NCBI RefSeq assembly: GCF_012489685.1
Contig: NC_080043.1
Location: 64,101,920 to 64,165,919, forward strand
Direction of reading: 5' to 3'
Source of the DNA: Lotus japonicus
Lineage: Eukaryota > Streptophyta > Magnoliopsida > Fabales > Fabaceae
Length of the DNA stretch: 64,000 nt
The notes under the pieces were generated by a model that saw only the letters and a list, made by a program, of their open reading frames with translations, did not search any database and was not told where the DNA came from. Below are positions 1 through 10,569 of the stretch, one piece after another (the stretch's first letter is position 1; every line of letters begins with the position of its first letter). The position numbers and the translations under genes are program-made.

Positions 1-1015
1 AGAAACCGCCACCCCCAACAGTCACACCCATATCTAGCCACGACCAACCCAACCACATCCAGATCGAGCCGACGATTAAAACCCCAATCGAAAAAACAAA
101 ATTGATCTGGTTCATTTGTTAGCGTTCAGATCTGGAGAGTGAGAAAAACTGATTTATCCTCCGGTGAGAGTGGTTTTGGTGAGCCAAGGAGCGGCGGGTT
201 GGGTTTTGGGGAGGGATTGTGCTGGCTGGGCAGTGAATTAGTGATAACGAAGGTTTGAAGAAAGAGAAGGTGGTGGGTGAGGAGAGAGGCGACGGAAGGG
301 ATGAGTGAGTGAAGAAGAAGAATCACTTGTGTAAACCTGAATTGTATTGCACATGAAAGAAGTTGATGTAATGCTACTAACATGTCAAACAATCTGTATA
401 GAAACCAAATGGGTTTGGTCAGTAAATGTAAAATTTGATTTGCAGCTAGCTTGTGTATATTTCATCAAAAGATGAAGAATTTATTTGGGCGTGAATTGAG
501 GGAAAGGATTTTGTTTTTCTAAATAATGATTTATGAAGATATGGATTTTCTAATTTTTTGGGTTTTTATTTTTGTTAATGATGTAGAATTGTAGATATGA
601 AGGAAGAAGATGAAGGTTCATGAGTTTTTAATCTTTAATTAATTCCATTGATTAAAAAATTATTACAAAATGTCACATAGGTAGTAAACGTTAGCTTTTT
701 AAGAGAAGACTAAAAGTGATGTCGTTTTATAAAGTCGGGGACCAAAATTAAAGTGCGATTTTTTTAGTTTACAGATTCATTTTGCACAAAATGTAATTGT
801 GGGGATCAAAAATGCTTTTAAGCCTATTATAATAATATTATTTTCTTTCTCGAGACTAGCGTTACCGCTACTACCCACCACTATTGTTACTATCGTCACC
901 GCCACCGCTACCACCTCTAACCATCATTGTCACCACTAAATTAGTAATACTAAACATGTTTTTTTTGCCTTAATTTTATTTTAAAAAATGGAAATAGAAA
1001 ATGGGCAAACGAATA
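1..1015. other. Intergenic, no gene seen
   Basis: AT-rich sequence with short open frames only. None shows a recognisable domain or a codon pattern that continues across candidate splice sites. I see no repeat structure beyond simple A/T runs and a short CAC/ACC-rich stretch near 860-930. Confidence 0.5.
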
Positions 1016-1019
1016 AGTA

Positions 1020-2070
1020 GAAATCTTAGTTAGGGTTAATCTGAAATATAGAGTGCTTAGGGTGTCAATGAGTAGAACTCGTAGTTAGAGTTGACATGGA
1101 GCACTAAGAGGGTCAACAGTGAATGAATGGAGCTCTTAGATAATGTTGACCTGGAGCACTTAGTGTATCAACGGAGAATGAGTGAAATTTTTAAATAGGG
1201 TTGACATGGCTTACTTAGAGAGTCGGCAAAGAATAAGTAGAGTTAAGATTGGCTTAAAATCCTTAGGATGTTAGTGGGAAACTACTGAGTGGACCCACTA
1301 ATTCCCAACTAATACCCTAAGTATTCCAGTTAAACCCTACCTAAGAGCTATACTTATTCTTTGTTGATTCTCTATGCACTTTTTGTCAACCTTAACTAAG
1401 AGCACCATTCATTTCCAACCAACACATTAACTGCTCGAGGTCAATCCCATCTAAGAGCTCCACTCCTTCATTATCGACACTCTAAATACTTCATGCCAGC
1501 CTAATATAAGAGCTTAACTCATTCCCCACTAACACCCTAAGTACTCCCATCAACCCTAACTAAGAGCTCAACTCATTTTCCCCTGACACTCTAATTACAC
1601 AATGTCAACCTTAACTAAAAGCTCAACTCATCCCTCACTAGCACTCTAAGGGCTTCTTGTCAACTCTAACAATACATGAGTTATACTTATTCTCGGACGA
1701 CTCTCTAAGTACTCCAAGTAAATCATGTACAAGAGTTTCACTCGTTCCCTGCCGACATTCTAAGTGTTCAAAGTCAACCATATCAAAGAGCTTAATTCAT
1801 TCTCAGCGAACCCTCTAAGTGCACAATTTCAAACCTAGCTAAGAGCTCAACTCATTCCCCACTAACACCCACTTCAAATCAACCTTAACTACGAGCTCTA
1901 CTTATTCTCAGACAATTCTCTAAGTACTTTAACTAAAACTTATCTAAAAGCTTCACCCATTCCATGCCGACACTTTAATTGTTCCAAGTCAACACTATCA
2001 AAGAGCTCCGCTCATTTCGTACTGACACTCTAAATGCTCTATGTCAACCCCAAATAAGGGCTCCAATCAT
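1020..2070. repeat. Degenerate minisatellite, two oppositely oriented arrays
   Basis: A monomer of about 55 bp, recognisable by CTAAGAGCTC, then ACTCATTCCC, CACTCTAAGT and GTCAACCCTA, recurs many times with heavy divergence. From about 1020 to 1260 the monomers read on the minus strand (GAGCACTTAG, GTTGACATGG). From about 1300 to 2060 they read on the plus strand. The switch lies near 1270-1300, so the whole block is a head-to-head inverted array. No coding potential is seen. I infer either an inversion inside a tandem array or a foldback element whose arms are arrays. Confidence 0.7.
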
Positions 2071-2520
2071 GTAGGAGTGATGTGACCTTTGCTACGCTTT
2101 TTATAGGCTTGTCCCTCTCTCACTCTTTCTCTTCCTCACTCCCAATCTCTCCTCACCCCAACACACATAGTGGCGGAACCATGACACAGAAATTGAGGGG
2201 GACAAAATAAATAAGATCTCAATACATGTATACACACACATAAAAGTTGTTGTTATCTTAAAATTATTTTGTTTTTTACTTTCATTTTTCTATGAAAAAA
2301 AAATGTCAATGTGGTTCACTTGGAACTTATGTGGTAGGTGTACTAGTAATAATTAATTATATAAAAGTTACTATCAAGATATATGAAAAATTAAAAAAAT
2401 GTAGATAAGCAGTGTTATAAAACTCAAACCATTCATCGACTTAGTTTGGGTACTAGGTCAATGAGTCAATAGTTCAACCAGGTTGAATCGGGTTCAACCA
2501 AATTTAAATTGATTAATTAT

Positions 2521-2746
2521 AAGGGTTCCCCTAATATGCACAACTTTTAGAGTAGTGTAATTTTACACCACTTACTTGATCGGTTATAGCAGGTTAACAC
2601 ATTATTATTTTTAAAAAAAAGTATCTTTAAAAATTTGTTATATATTAAATTTGTTTAAAAAAGATGTGTTAACCTGTTATAGCAAGTTAAAAAAAGTGGT
2701 GTAAAATTACACCACTTTAAAAGTGGTGCACATTAGGGGTCACCTT
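2521..2746. mobile_element. Foldback MITE
   Basis: The two ends are inverted copies over roughly 80 bp. The left reads CCCCTAATATGCAC, TAATTTTACACCAC and GGTTAACACA. The right reads TGTGTTAACC, GGTGTAAAATTA and GTGCACATTAGGGG. The element is flanked by ATTAT on both sides (2516-2520 and 2747-2751), a likely 5-bp target duplication. It has no coding capacity. The superfamily is not assigned. Confidence 0.75.
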
Positions 2747-2829
2747 ATTATGAAAGTAAGAAATATTTTGAATGCTAAAATTAAAAATTATTTCCCTCTC
2801 AATTCACCTACATTTGGAGGGAAGTAAAA

Positions 2830-3175
2830 ATTGAGTGAGGAGGGATTTTAATCCCCTTCCTCCAAAATTTTGAAATTTGTTTCCCTTCCAATATGGTTTT
2901 AGGCGCTCAAATTTTCAACTTTCCCTCTCATGTTTTTCAGATTCAGGCACTGATTTTACTATCGTTTTTGGCTGTGGGTAAAAATACTCTTTTCAACTTG
3001 TTCCAACCTACAAATGCACTGTCAGAGGCATAGCAACTAGAAACCCTAGTTCTCACTCCCTCTCCTAACATCGTCAATTTCGTCCATTCGGCCATCTCCC
3101 AAAACAGCCGCCAGCCTTACGCCGTCTACCGCCGCGCCGGCCACCAGTCATCCGCCGAGTCTTGAGGAACTGGTC
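2830..3175. other. Non-coding stretch before gene fragment
   Basis: A/T-rich up to about 3040, then abruptly richer in C and G with several short CGCCG runs. This may be the 5' end of the split gene fragment that follows, but I cannot fix a start codon or a promoter element. Confidence 0.3.
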
Positions 3176-3286
3176 GTGCTGTCTCCCTTATCGCTCGTGT
3201 CCCCGGTGGTGGTACCCATGACATTGCATATCGACACCCTTGCGGCGACGGCAGTGAACGGCGGTGACGATGATACCTCGGTGATG

Positions 3287-4290
3287 GGAATTAGATTTCC
3301 CACCCCCTGTTTTAGAATTGCCACCCTAGCCTTTTTAAAAAAATGTCGGGACTACCCTCCGGGACTTAAACCTCCATACCAGTCCAGAGGTTGATGTTCT
3401 GGACTAGTCCGAGAGTTAAAAGTTCGGATTCTTTAGTTACAGTTAAAATAACATGATCGGTGTCGTGGCCGTCTTGGAGGACTTGCCTAACGAATTGTTG
3501 GGTTGAAATGTTTGGTTTGTAATTGTGGTGGTGGTTGAGATTGTAATTGATGAATATGCCTTTTGATTTGGTTTTAACTTACTGCATTCTGCTGCTTGGT
3601 AAGAGTTATCCAGGACTTTAAGTTTCGAATCTATCCAGGACTTTAAGTTTCGGATCAATCCAGGACTTTAAGTTTCGGATCAATCCAGGACTATAAGTTT
3701 CGGACTGCTTCATAATTAAATTTACCACCCCCCTTTTTTAGACGTCCGAGAGTTGAAAAACCGGATTAATATGAAACTTCAAGATTCGGATCTTTCAAAC
3801 CAGATACTGTCACAAAGACAGAAACGTGAAAATGCAGTGACAATAATATGGGACAAACAGACCTCGTTACAATACTGAAGGAAAATATTCTTGCTAATAA
3901 TATGGTTACAGACATGGTTACAACATTACAAACATGAATCATATTATCAATCTTCTGTTATGTCTGTTAAATCAAAGTTGGTAATAACACGAGGACCCAT
4001 CCAAACAGTGTGTTCAGCCATAAATGGGGGGTGGTTGGGTGGTTGAGGAGTTTATGCAGGTCATAATGGTGGTGAGGTAGGTGAAGCTATGGAGTAATGG
4101 TGCTGAAAAAGGTGGTAGAATCTGTCAGAGGTGTCCAGAAGTTGAAGTTTCATACTAATCCGAAGGATGAAGTTTCGTACTGATCCGAAGGTTGAAGTTT
4201 CGGACTAAAACACGGAGGGACAATATTGGTTTTTCCCCACTTTTAAATGGGGTGGGAAATCTAAAACAGGGGGTGGGAAATCTAATTCTC
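3287..4290. mobile_element. Non-autonomous Mutator-like element (about 1 kb)
   Basis: The terminal inverted repeats are about 30 bp: the left begins GGAATTAGATTTCCCACCCC and the right ends GGGTGGGAAATCTAATTCTC. The flanking duplication CTCGGTGATG (3277-3286 and 4291-4300) is 9-10 bp, the usual size for Mutator-like elements. No transposase frame is visible. Inside are many short GTTTCGGAC/GTCCGAG motifs and a four-copy 25-bp tandem repeat. The target is a coding-like exon. Confidence 0.8.
3608..3707. repeat. 25-bp tandem repeat, four copies
   Basis: Four adjacent units of the form ATCCAGGACTTTAAGTTTCG plus five further bases, differing at a few positions. They lie inside the Mutator-like element. 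Related half-units (GAAGTTTCGGACT, GAAGTTTCGTACT) recur at 4140-4210. Confidence 0.85.
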
Positions 4291-4565
4291 CTCGGTGATG
4301 CTTAGAAGAACCGCGGCAACCGCCGCGAACTCATCGGAGGATAGTGTTCTTCCCTCTCCTCTGAACATGCGCGCCTTCATGCCGAATTGCTCCGCCGTGG
4401 AATCGTCGTATCTAAAGCAGGGCAGCGAGCACATAGTTATGTTATCATGTAGTTGTAGACTTTATTATTTACTGCAATGGAGATTTGATCTACTTGTATT
4501 TTTGTACAGATTGAAAATGATTAAGGATCTATGGAGTCTGAAATTGGTGTTCCTGGTTAAACCTT

Positions 4566-4930
4566 TCCCAAGTGGGCAACAGATATAGCTCTACGACTTG
4601 GGGTTGGGGTTCCATTCAATTGTGCAAGCAAGATGATACTCCTGATACTGTTGTAAGTTCAGCTGAAGTGTATTTTTTATGGAAGCACTTTACCTTTTGT
4701 GCATGTCTGTGTACTTCTTCGTTGTCCACTAATCCTTTGAATTGGTCCTGCTGAAAGAGACATTGAGCACCTTTATTTTGCACAATCCAGCGCTGGAGGA
4801 GGAGGGATCGTGGGAGGTGGTGATTCCACGGCATATATGAGCGCACATGGAAGGGGTAGAGGAGGGGAGATTGAGAGAGATGTGTCTTCCATTCCATGGC
4901 AGCATCTTTGGAGTCTTGAGGTCCAAGGTT
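4566..4930 (+). pseudogene. Two coding-like fragments, product unknown
   Basis: Two separate stretches have protein-like composition. From about 4564 a frame reads FPKWATDIALRLGV followed by a Gly/Val-rich segment and runs to a stop after a possible donor near 4650. From 4744 another reads GPAERDIEHLYFAQSS, then Gly-rich sequence, then IERDVSSIPWQHLWSLEV, and ends before a GT near 4927. The second is clearly better than the antisense frames over the same bases. They could be exons of the gene fragment at 3.2-4.4 kb. I do not recognise the family, and no complete gene can be assembled. Confidence 0.35.
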
Positions 4931-6048
4931 TGTGGTTTAAGTTAATGTCTTGGCTGCCTGAGTAATTTATTCCCTTGGATTTGAGCCTAATTGTTCTTCT
5001 TGCTTTTGGGTGGTGTAGGATTTTGTTCTTGTCATTTTCTATTTTCCTTTCATGTATGTACTCAAGTTGAAAGCTCCTGGGTCATTTTCACTCGCTTGGC
5101 CCAATTTTCTTATGTGTATTTGATTTTTATTATATGAAAACTCAGTTCAATTAGTTCTGGTTTTGTGAGAAACGACTATAATGACTTATATCTATCTTAT
5201 CCCTGCATTGGCTGGTTGCTTGGGTTTGTATATATTAGTTTGCTTTCTGAAGGGTAATCCTTTAACATAAATGGAAAGACAAACTGTGTGAACTTCGTCA
5301 AAGAGTTAAGTGGGATATGAACTTCAAAATTAAGATGTAACATATTTCCTTTACACCACATACTCTATTATTCATACTCCATTCAATTATTTCTTTTGTG
5401 ATTAATCTCAAGTAGTAATTGACCTATGAAGAAATTAAAATTCATTCAGGGATTTTATCTTACAACAATTTTACGAAGTCTTCTGCATCTAGCTTCTAGC
5501 TCTTGGATCTGTATGGTTCTCTTTGTCTAGCATTATTTAAGCATTTCACATATGTCGATAGTTACTTACTCTACTAAACTGAGCATGAATTTGGCTTCAA
5601 GCCATTCTTCTTCAATGGTTACTCCACCTTCGTAAGTTCTTTGCTTATTTTTCTATTGTCTTATCAATCTTGACTCGTATGCTGAAACTCCTTATTGTTC
5701 ATCTTATAAAACTTTTTGTTTGAAGATAAACTTACCTTCTGTTGTAAAACCCCAGTACGTATGATTGTTGATATTTAGAAAGTTGAAGCTGATTCAAGAT
5801 AGTGAAGGAGATTTTTGGCCAGTATACAAGGTAACTGTGGATAGATTATAGTTTGTCTGACTTAGCAGTATAAGTTTTCAATATACTGGGGCATGCCACT
5901 TATCCTACTAATCTTTTGTTTTCATGCCTAGCTTCCATTAGCATAAATGGTGTTTATTCCAAGTCACTCATGTATCACAAGTGGAGAGAACATTGGATCC
6001 TTTATTTATTTTCTTCTAAGAGAGAAAAATGTTTGATAGTATTTTCAG

Positions 6049-6161
6049 GAAAACTAGTAGAGTATGATGAGCCAATGAACCTGATGAAGAGAGAATGTTT
6101 GTTGCTTGGGAAGCTTGTCAAAGAATACTGGTCTCATTTTCAGTCTGCAGAATCTCATTGA
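6049..6161 (+). pseudogene. ABCC (MRP-type) transporter, last-exon fragment
   Basis: After an acceptor ATTTTCAG (ends 6048) the frame reads [16 protein letters not shown], then [11 protein letters not shown], and stops at TGA 6159-6161. This matches the extreme C-terminus of plant ABCC-subfamily transporters, just after the second nucleotide-binding domain (the GKxVEYDxPxxLM pattern before a final LVKEYW). No upstream nucleotide-binding-domain exons with Walker or signature motifs are visible between 4.9 and 6.0 kb. It is therefore a terminal exon left behind by truncation or carried by a duplication. The family is well supported; the subfamily member is not. Confidence 0.65.
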
Positions 6162-7975
6162 AGCTGAATGCCTTTCTAGCTCTTCTGTCTTTTTCTGTGG
6201 GATTGGTAAGAAGCCAAGAAATTGTAAATAAAAGTAGGGTGTAAGATGTATTATATTTGGACAAATTCCAAGGCCAGGTAGGAAAAGGATTAGAGGGACT
6301 TAGATGTGAATGGTGCAGATGGATTCAAAAGAAACATTTCTAGGAAAACTCATTATCTCATTCTGGACGAGGTGTATAAACAGTTTCAGTTTGGAAAACA
6401 ACATTATTTAGAAATGTACTTGAGATACATGATTTTGTTGAGGAATGCAGATAAAGTTGGTTCGAAGACACTGATGTTCTAAAGTGCAACATGTGTTATG
6501 TTCATGAGAGCAACATGTGTTATGTTCATGAGAGGAAGTGCATGCCAACTCTTCGGCAAGTCTTTGTTGCTGCAAGTTATTAATTTACTGTTTTTGCTTA
6601 CTGTTTGGAATTCTCCAGACTCGTAACAAAAAATCCAGAAAATTACAAGGGTTGATTTATTTGTACATATTGCAATGAGAATTACATGCAGTTATTTTTA
6701 ACCTTTAGATAGATAACAGATGTTGTTTTACAAGTTGCAAAATTTAATGAACTGAATTTTATTATTATTATTTTTTCTTTTTCTGATAAGCGAATTTTAA
6801 AATTTGTTTAAAATTTGTGGATGGAAGGTGAGAAAACCATGAAGAAAATGTTTGGTCTTATGATTCACAATGAAAGAAGCTAACCACATTGTGCACAATT
6901 GTAGATTTTGTTTCTGCTCTCCGGCAAAGCCACATACTCATGCCTTATGAATGAGAAAATATAATCTAAAGAAGAATTTCTCAAGAGACCACTAAACATC
7001 CTTTCTTAACACACTTATTTAAAAAAAGTAATAAAATTTTCAGAAGTTTATTGTTTAATCCAAATAAGTGCTTTGGATTTCAACTTTACTCAATGGTTAT
7101 ATCAGTCAACCATAATTGATATGTATTTTCATATGCAAACCCAAGATTTCATATCAGTTGAATATGTGAGCCAAGAGTGGTTCATAATAGTTTTAAGTTA
7201 TAGATAGCTCGATCAAACCACTCATTTACAAATATTGAACCAAACGTATGCCATAAGCACTAGTTGACAAGCTATGACTATTCTTAACTTCTTCCCAAGA
7301 CAAATATTTTCATTCTTACTTGCTTCCCTCCAAGGTCAACACGTGCATTTTTTGCTACCACTTCTTCACATGTTTTATGTTCTTCAATAAATCAATGTTT
7401 TATGTTCTTCAATAAATCAATGTGAAACTTCATTGATCTTGGACTTGTGTCATCACACCAAAAAAGGAAATCACAATGTGTGGAAGACCCACCATGTCTT
7501 CTACAACCCAAAAACTTCCTCCCGGGGTTCCTTCAATTTTACAATCTCGAACCTTACATGGAGCACCACAATAGCATAGTTGGTTGTTGTCCCCCCAATT
7601 GATGATGAGAAACTTCTTGAACCAAAATCAGACCCTGTTAACAAATATCTTACGTTTAGCGTTAGAATTTAATTTAGCATTAGAACTCAATGCTAGCCAC
7701 AATAATATTTTCAACCAGATTTCTTCTGTTTAGCATTATGTTAGACCATCAAAATTCATTGGCAGCCACGCTTTGCACTAGCTTTGCAAGAATAGTATAA
7801 ACAAATTCTACAATCTAATACATGTGCAGAAATCAAAACTCATGTAAGACCATAAACTTCAATGGTATTTACTTCATGGCAAATAATAGAACAAGTAATA
7901 GAATACAATATTGTGAAAACTGAAAATTTATAACAAACTTCATTAGTAAACTTCAAAAACTGCATGATAGCAAAA
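6162..7975. other. Intergenic, no gene seen
   Basis: AT-rich, with several short direct duplications (for example GCAACATGTGTTATGTTCATGAGA, twice in a row at 6487-6534, and TTTTATGTTCTTCAATAAATCAATG twice at 7374-7421). No coding or RNA feature could be supported. Confidence 0.5.
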
Positions 7976-8951
7976 GTTGTTAATGGCGGATAGCGTAGCG
8001 TAGCGGCAAGGCCAAAAAAGGCTATAGCGCTATAGCGTGTAGCGCTACGGGGGCTACGCTGATTTTTTTTACATATATTCCATCTAATTATACTGTATAA
8101 TATATATATGGTTGCTCAAAAATGATAGAACTGAAATTATATCTCACTCACACATAATTGATAAATAGCACTGAAATGAGATGAAGAAGGAGAACAAAAC
8201 ATTAACAGAAAAGAACAGAAAATATAGCATGGAAAACAGAGCATGAACAGAGCGTGGAAGAAGTAGAATAGAGATGGAGAGCAAAAGACCAAAGAAAAAT
8301 GAGAACAGAGATGGATAATAGAGAAAAATATGGAGAACAATGAAATATGAGATTGAGAATATAGAAAATCAGAAAAATGAGAGAATAACAGAGAAAAAGG
8401 AGGAAGAAGAAACATAGGATGAAATAACCTCAAACAACAGCACTTTCTCGCAGGTGTGGGGAAGAAGGAGCTTAGGAATATCACAAACCTGAAGTCGCCG
8501 GAAAATTCGCCAGAGGTGGTGTGGGTGTGAAGGAGAAGAAGCAACGTGAAGAGGAAGAAGAAACAGAGGTAGGAAGTGAATGTCGAGAACTCTGTACAAT
8601 GAAGAAACAGAAGAGGAAGAAGAAACAGTGTGTAAGCTTCATTAACCGAGGGGAAACGACCATTCTGCCCTCAGTTTTTTAAAAAGCTTCATTAACCAAA
8701 TGAGAAAGACCATTCTACCCTCAATTTTTAAACCTAAGTCGGGGTAAAAACGAGATTTCGCCCATCATCACTTTCCCTTTCCTCCATCGCGCCGCTATTG
8801 CGCTGCACCAAGCGCGATTTTCGCCGCGATCGCGGCCGCTACCACCGCGACGCGAAATCCGCGCCGCTACAGCCTCCGGCGTCGCGCCCATCCGCCGCTC
8901 CGCCACGTACCGCCGCGATAGCGGCGCTATAGCCCGCTATTGACAACACTG
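7976..8951. mobile_element. hAT-like non-autonomous element
   Basis: The left end GTTGTTAATGGCGG and the right end CCGCTATTGACAACACTG are imperfect inverted repeats. The right terminus read inwards starts CAGTGTTGTC, typical of hAT ends. AGCAAAA flanks both sides (7969-7975 and 8952-8958), consistent with an 8-bp duplication (AGCAAAAC) whose left copy and first terminal bases are eroded. The interior has GC-rich subterminal stretches full of TAGCG/CGCTA motifs (7985-8060 and 8770-8940) around a purine-rich core. The open frames on the minus strand here are low-complexity and are not taken as genes. Confidence 0.65.
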
Positions 8952-9263
8952 AGCAAAACAACTAAAAACCATATATAGTGAAAGTGAAAACATAAAGGCA
9001 AAGATGCTTCCATCTTTATCAGGGAGTAAACTTCAATCAATGTAAAATAGGACACAAATCTCATTTTCCCCCCTTTCTATTTAACCGCAAAAGGTGAGCA
9101 TGATTTTAACTCAACGGTTCTCAAGATTAACCAAACCTCAATCTAATCAACCATACCATCATCAAGCAAACACATAAATTGAAGCAAAGTCCAAGGTGCA
9201 TGCATCAACAACCCCATCATATCATCTAAATTAAATAAAGCAAACAATGCAAAGGCAGTGCAC

Positions 9264-9540
9264 CTGTTTATCTTCTCTAAGAACCAGAGGTCTTCCAGGT
9301 GAAAGCAAATCTATCACAGTTTCATTATAAACCTCAAGATAGGACAGATGAACGACATGGTTTCCATCACAACTTCTCTGACTGATTTTACTGAAAAGGT
9401 CCTTATTTGCCAACACCATCACCCCTGTGCTCTAAATTGTACCAAGCATTGCGTAAGTTTTCCCAACTCCAGTGGAACCATAACAGAAAACTGACCCATT
9501 TCTCCCTTGCAGAACCACTTCCACAAGTTCCGAAGTTCTG
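9264..9540 (-). pseudogene. Kinesin-8-like motor-domain exon, disrupted
   Basis: Read on the minus strand after an acceptor TTTTCAG, the exon carries the kinesin nucleotide-binding loop ([15 protein letters not shown]; family GxTGxGKT). This is followed by DLFSKISQRS, then HVVHLSYLEVYNETVIDLL and LVLREDKQ, ending at a donor AG/GTGCAC. This block is characteristic of the kinesin motor domain, and the SYLEVYNE and SPGRPLVLRED wording resembles plant kinesin-8. A TAG at 9432-9434 interrupts the frame between the P-loop and the next helix, and no neighbouring motor exons with switch I or II motifs (SSRSH, DLAGSE) are visible. It is a lone, non-functional exon. Confidence 0.75.
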
Positions 9541-10088
9541 AAAATGCAAAGAAGTTTTCACTCCTCCATAAGGCAACATTTCCCTCTCCCTGCCCTAATA
9601 CTCATATTATACCTCAAGTATTTGGATAACAAAACATTTGTCTTTTAAGCCAGCAATCATTCCTTCTAAACTTTCATTAAGCAAGCAATGAGACAGGGTA
9701 TTCAACAATTGTAAAAACAAGCCTTCACCCGAATCACATGGGGGCCAAAAACAAGCAGAATTGAAATTCAAGAAAAAGACCTAACTCATCAGTAACAACA
9801 ATATCATTTATTTACACTAACTTGAACACATAAATTCTAATCGTACTAGTGAAGTTTAAGGTGCATACATTGTCAACCACATCATCAAGCATGTTATGGT
9901 GGCAAGGAGTGAACTCCTACAACTAAAACAATACAAAAACATAACATGAAAAAGAAACTCAAGAAAAATAATAGTATAAACCTGGAGTTGTATACTTTGA
10001 TTTGTCCCAGAAAAAGCTGGCTTAATGGAAGGGGTGGGAAACAGAGAAACAAAGAAACCCCAAACTCGTTCTCGGGCAAATGCCACGA

Positions 10089-10563
10089 TTATTGAGACTT
10101 AGCAGAAAGACCCTCGAAGAACACCAGCATACACACAACGAGGATCGCCTCATACGTTGACCCCCGAGTGGAAGTGCCCCTAGTCTGCAAGCAGAAACTC
10201 GCTTGCGACATGGGTCTCATGAACCTTTTAGGGCCATGCTCGCAAACACCATTGGAGCCATCAACGACATCACAGAGTTTGTCGTACCTGTACGCCGTAT
10301 TCCCGGTGCCGTTGTGGCACTCGATCCTTATGGTGCTGCGGATGTTAGGCGTGGCAGAGAATCCCGCCATCGGCGAATAGGGCGAGGGCATCGCGATTGG
10401 AGCGGCGGGCGCGTTGGATTCGGGAATATAAGAGGGCGAGATTGGGAGGGTGAAAGCATTTAGGTTGTAGAATTGGGGCGTAGGAAATAATCAAAGCTGA
10501 AGGGGTGGCGTTGCTCAAGGATGCGCAGCGGCGGAGGGTGGAGGTGATGATTGAAATGAACAC
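10089..10563 (-). pseudogene. GT47 exostosin-like glycosyltransferase fragment
   Basis: On the minus strand an N-terminal frame ending RRSNRDALALFA shifts into a second frame reading AGFSATPNIRSTIRIEC. Further on it reads MSQASFCLQTRGTSTRGSTYEAI and then LVFF. This is the layout of plant GT47 (MUR3-like xyloglucan galactosyltransferase) proteins, where a FAGxPR..IR segment is followed by FCLQPPGDSxTRRSxFDSI and a GCIPVFF segment. Key positions of the latter motif are altered (PPGD becomes TRGT, and GCIPVFF becomes VCMLVFF). With the frameshift near 10370 this is a decayed Golgi-enzyme fragment. The family call is by motif only. Confidence 0.55.
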
Positions 10564-10569
10564 AACAGA

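Larger units (their letters stand above)
3176..4440 (+). pseudogene. Unidentified gene fragment split by a Mutator-like insertion
   Basis: An open frame in GC-rich sequence ends at the 10-bp target duplication (3277-3286) reading ...DDDTSVM. It resumes in the same frame after the second copy of the duplication (4301 on) as LRRTAATAANSSEDSVLP. Removing the inserted element and one duplication copy restores one uninterrupted frame of roughly 85 codons, ending near a possible donor about 4430. That makes the split of a real coding exon likely. I recognise no domain and cannot name the product. No start codon is supported. The exon sits in a compositional island richer in G and C than its surroundings. 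Confidence 0.5.

Noticed and set aside
4616..4926. Overlapping minus-strand open frames of 65-93 codons
   Set aside because: The plus strand over the same bases reads more like protein and ends at a plausible donor; the minus frames have no domain.
8137..8906. Several minus-strand open frames, 60-135 codons
   Set aside because: They lie inside the hAT-like element in purine-rich or GC-rich subterminal sequence. The predicted proteins are Ser/Phe/Leu-rich low complexity.
10168..10463. Plus-strand open frames across the GT47 fragment
   Set aside because: They are antisense shadows. The minus strand carries the FCLQ..RGST motif in the right order.
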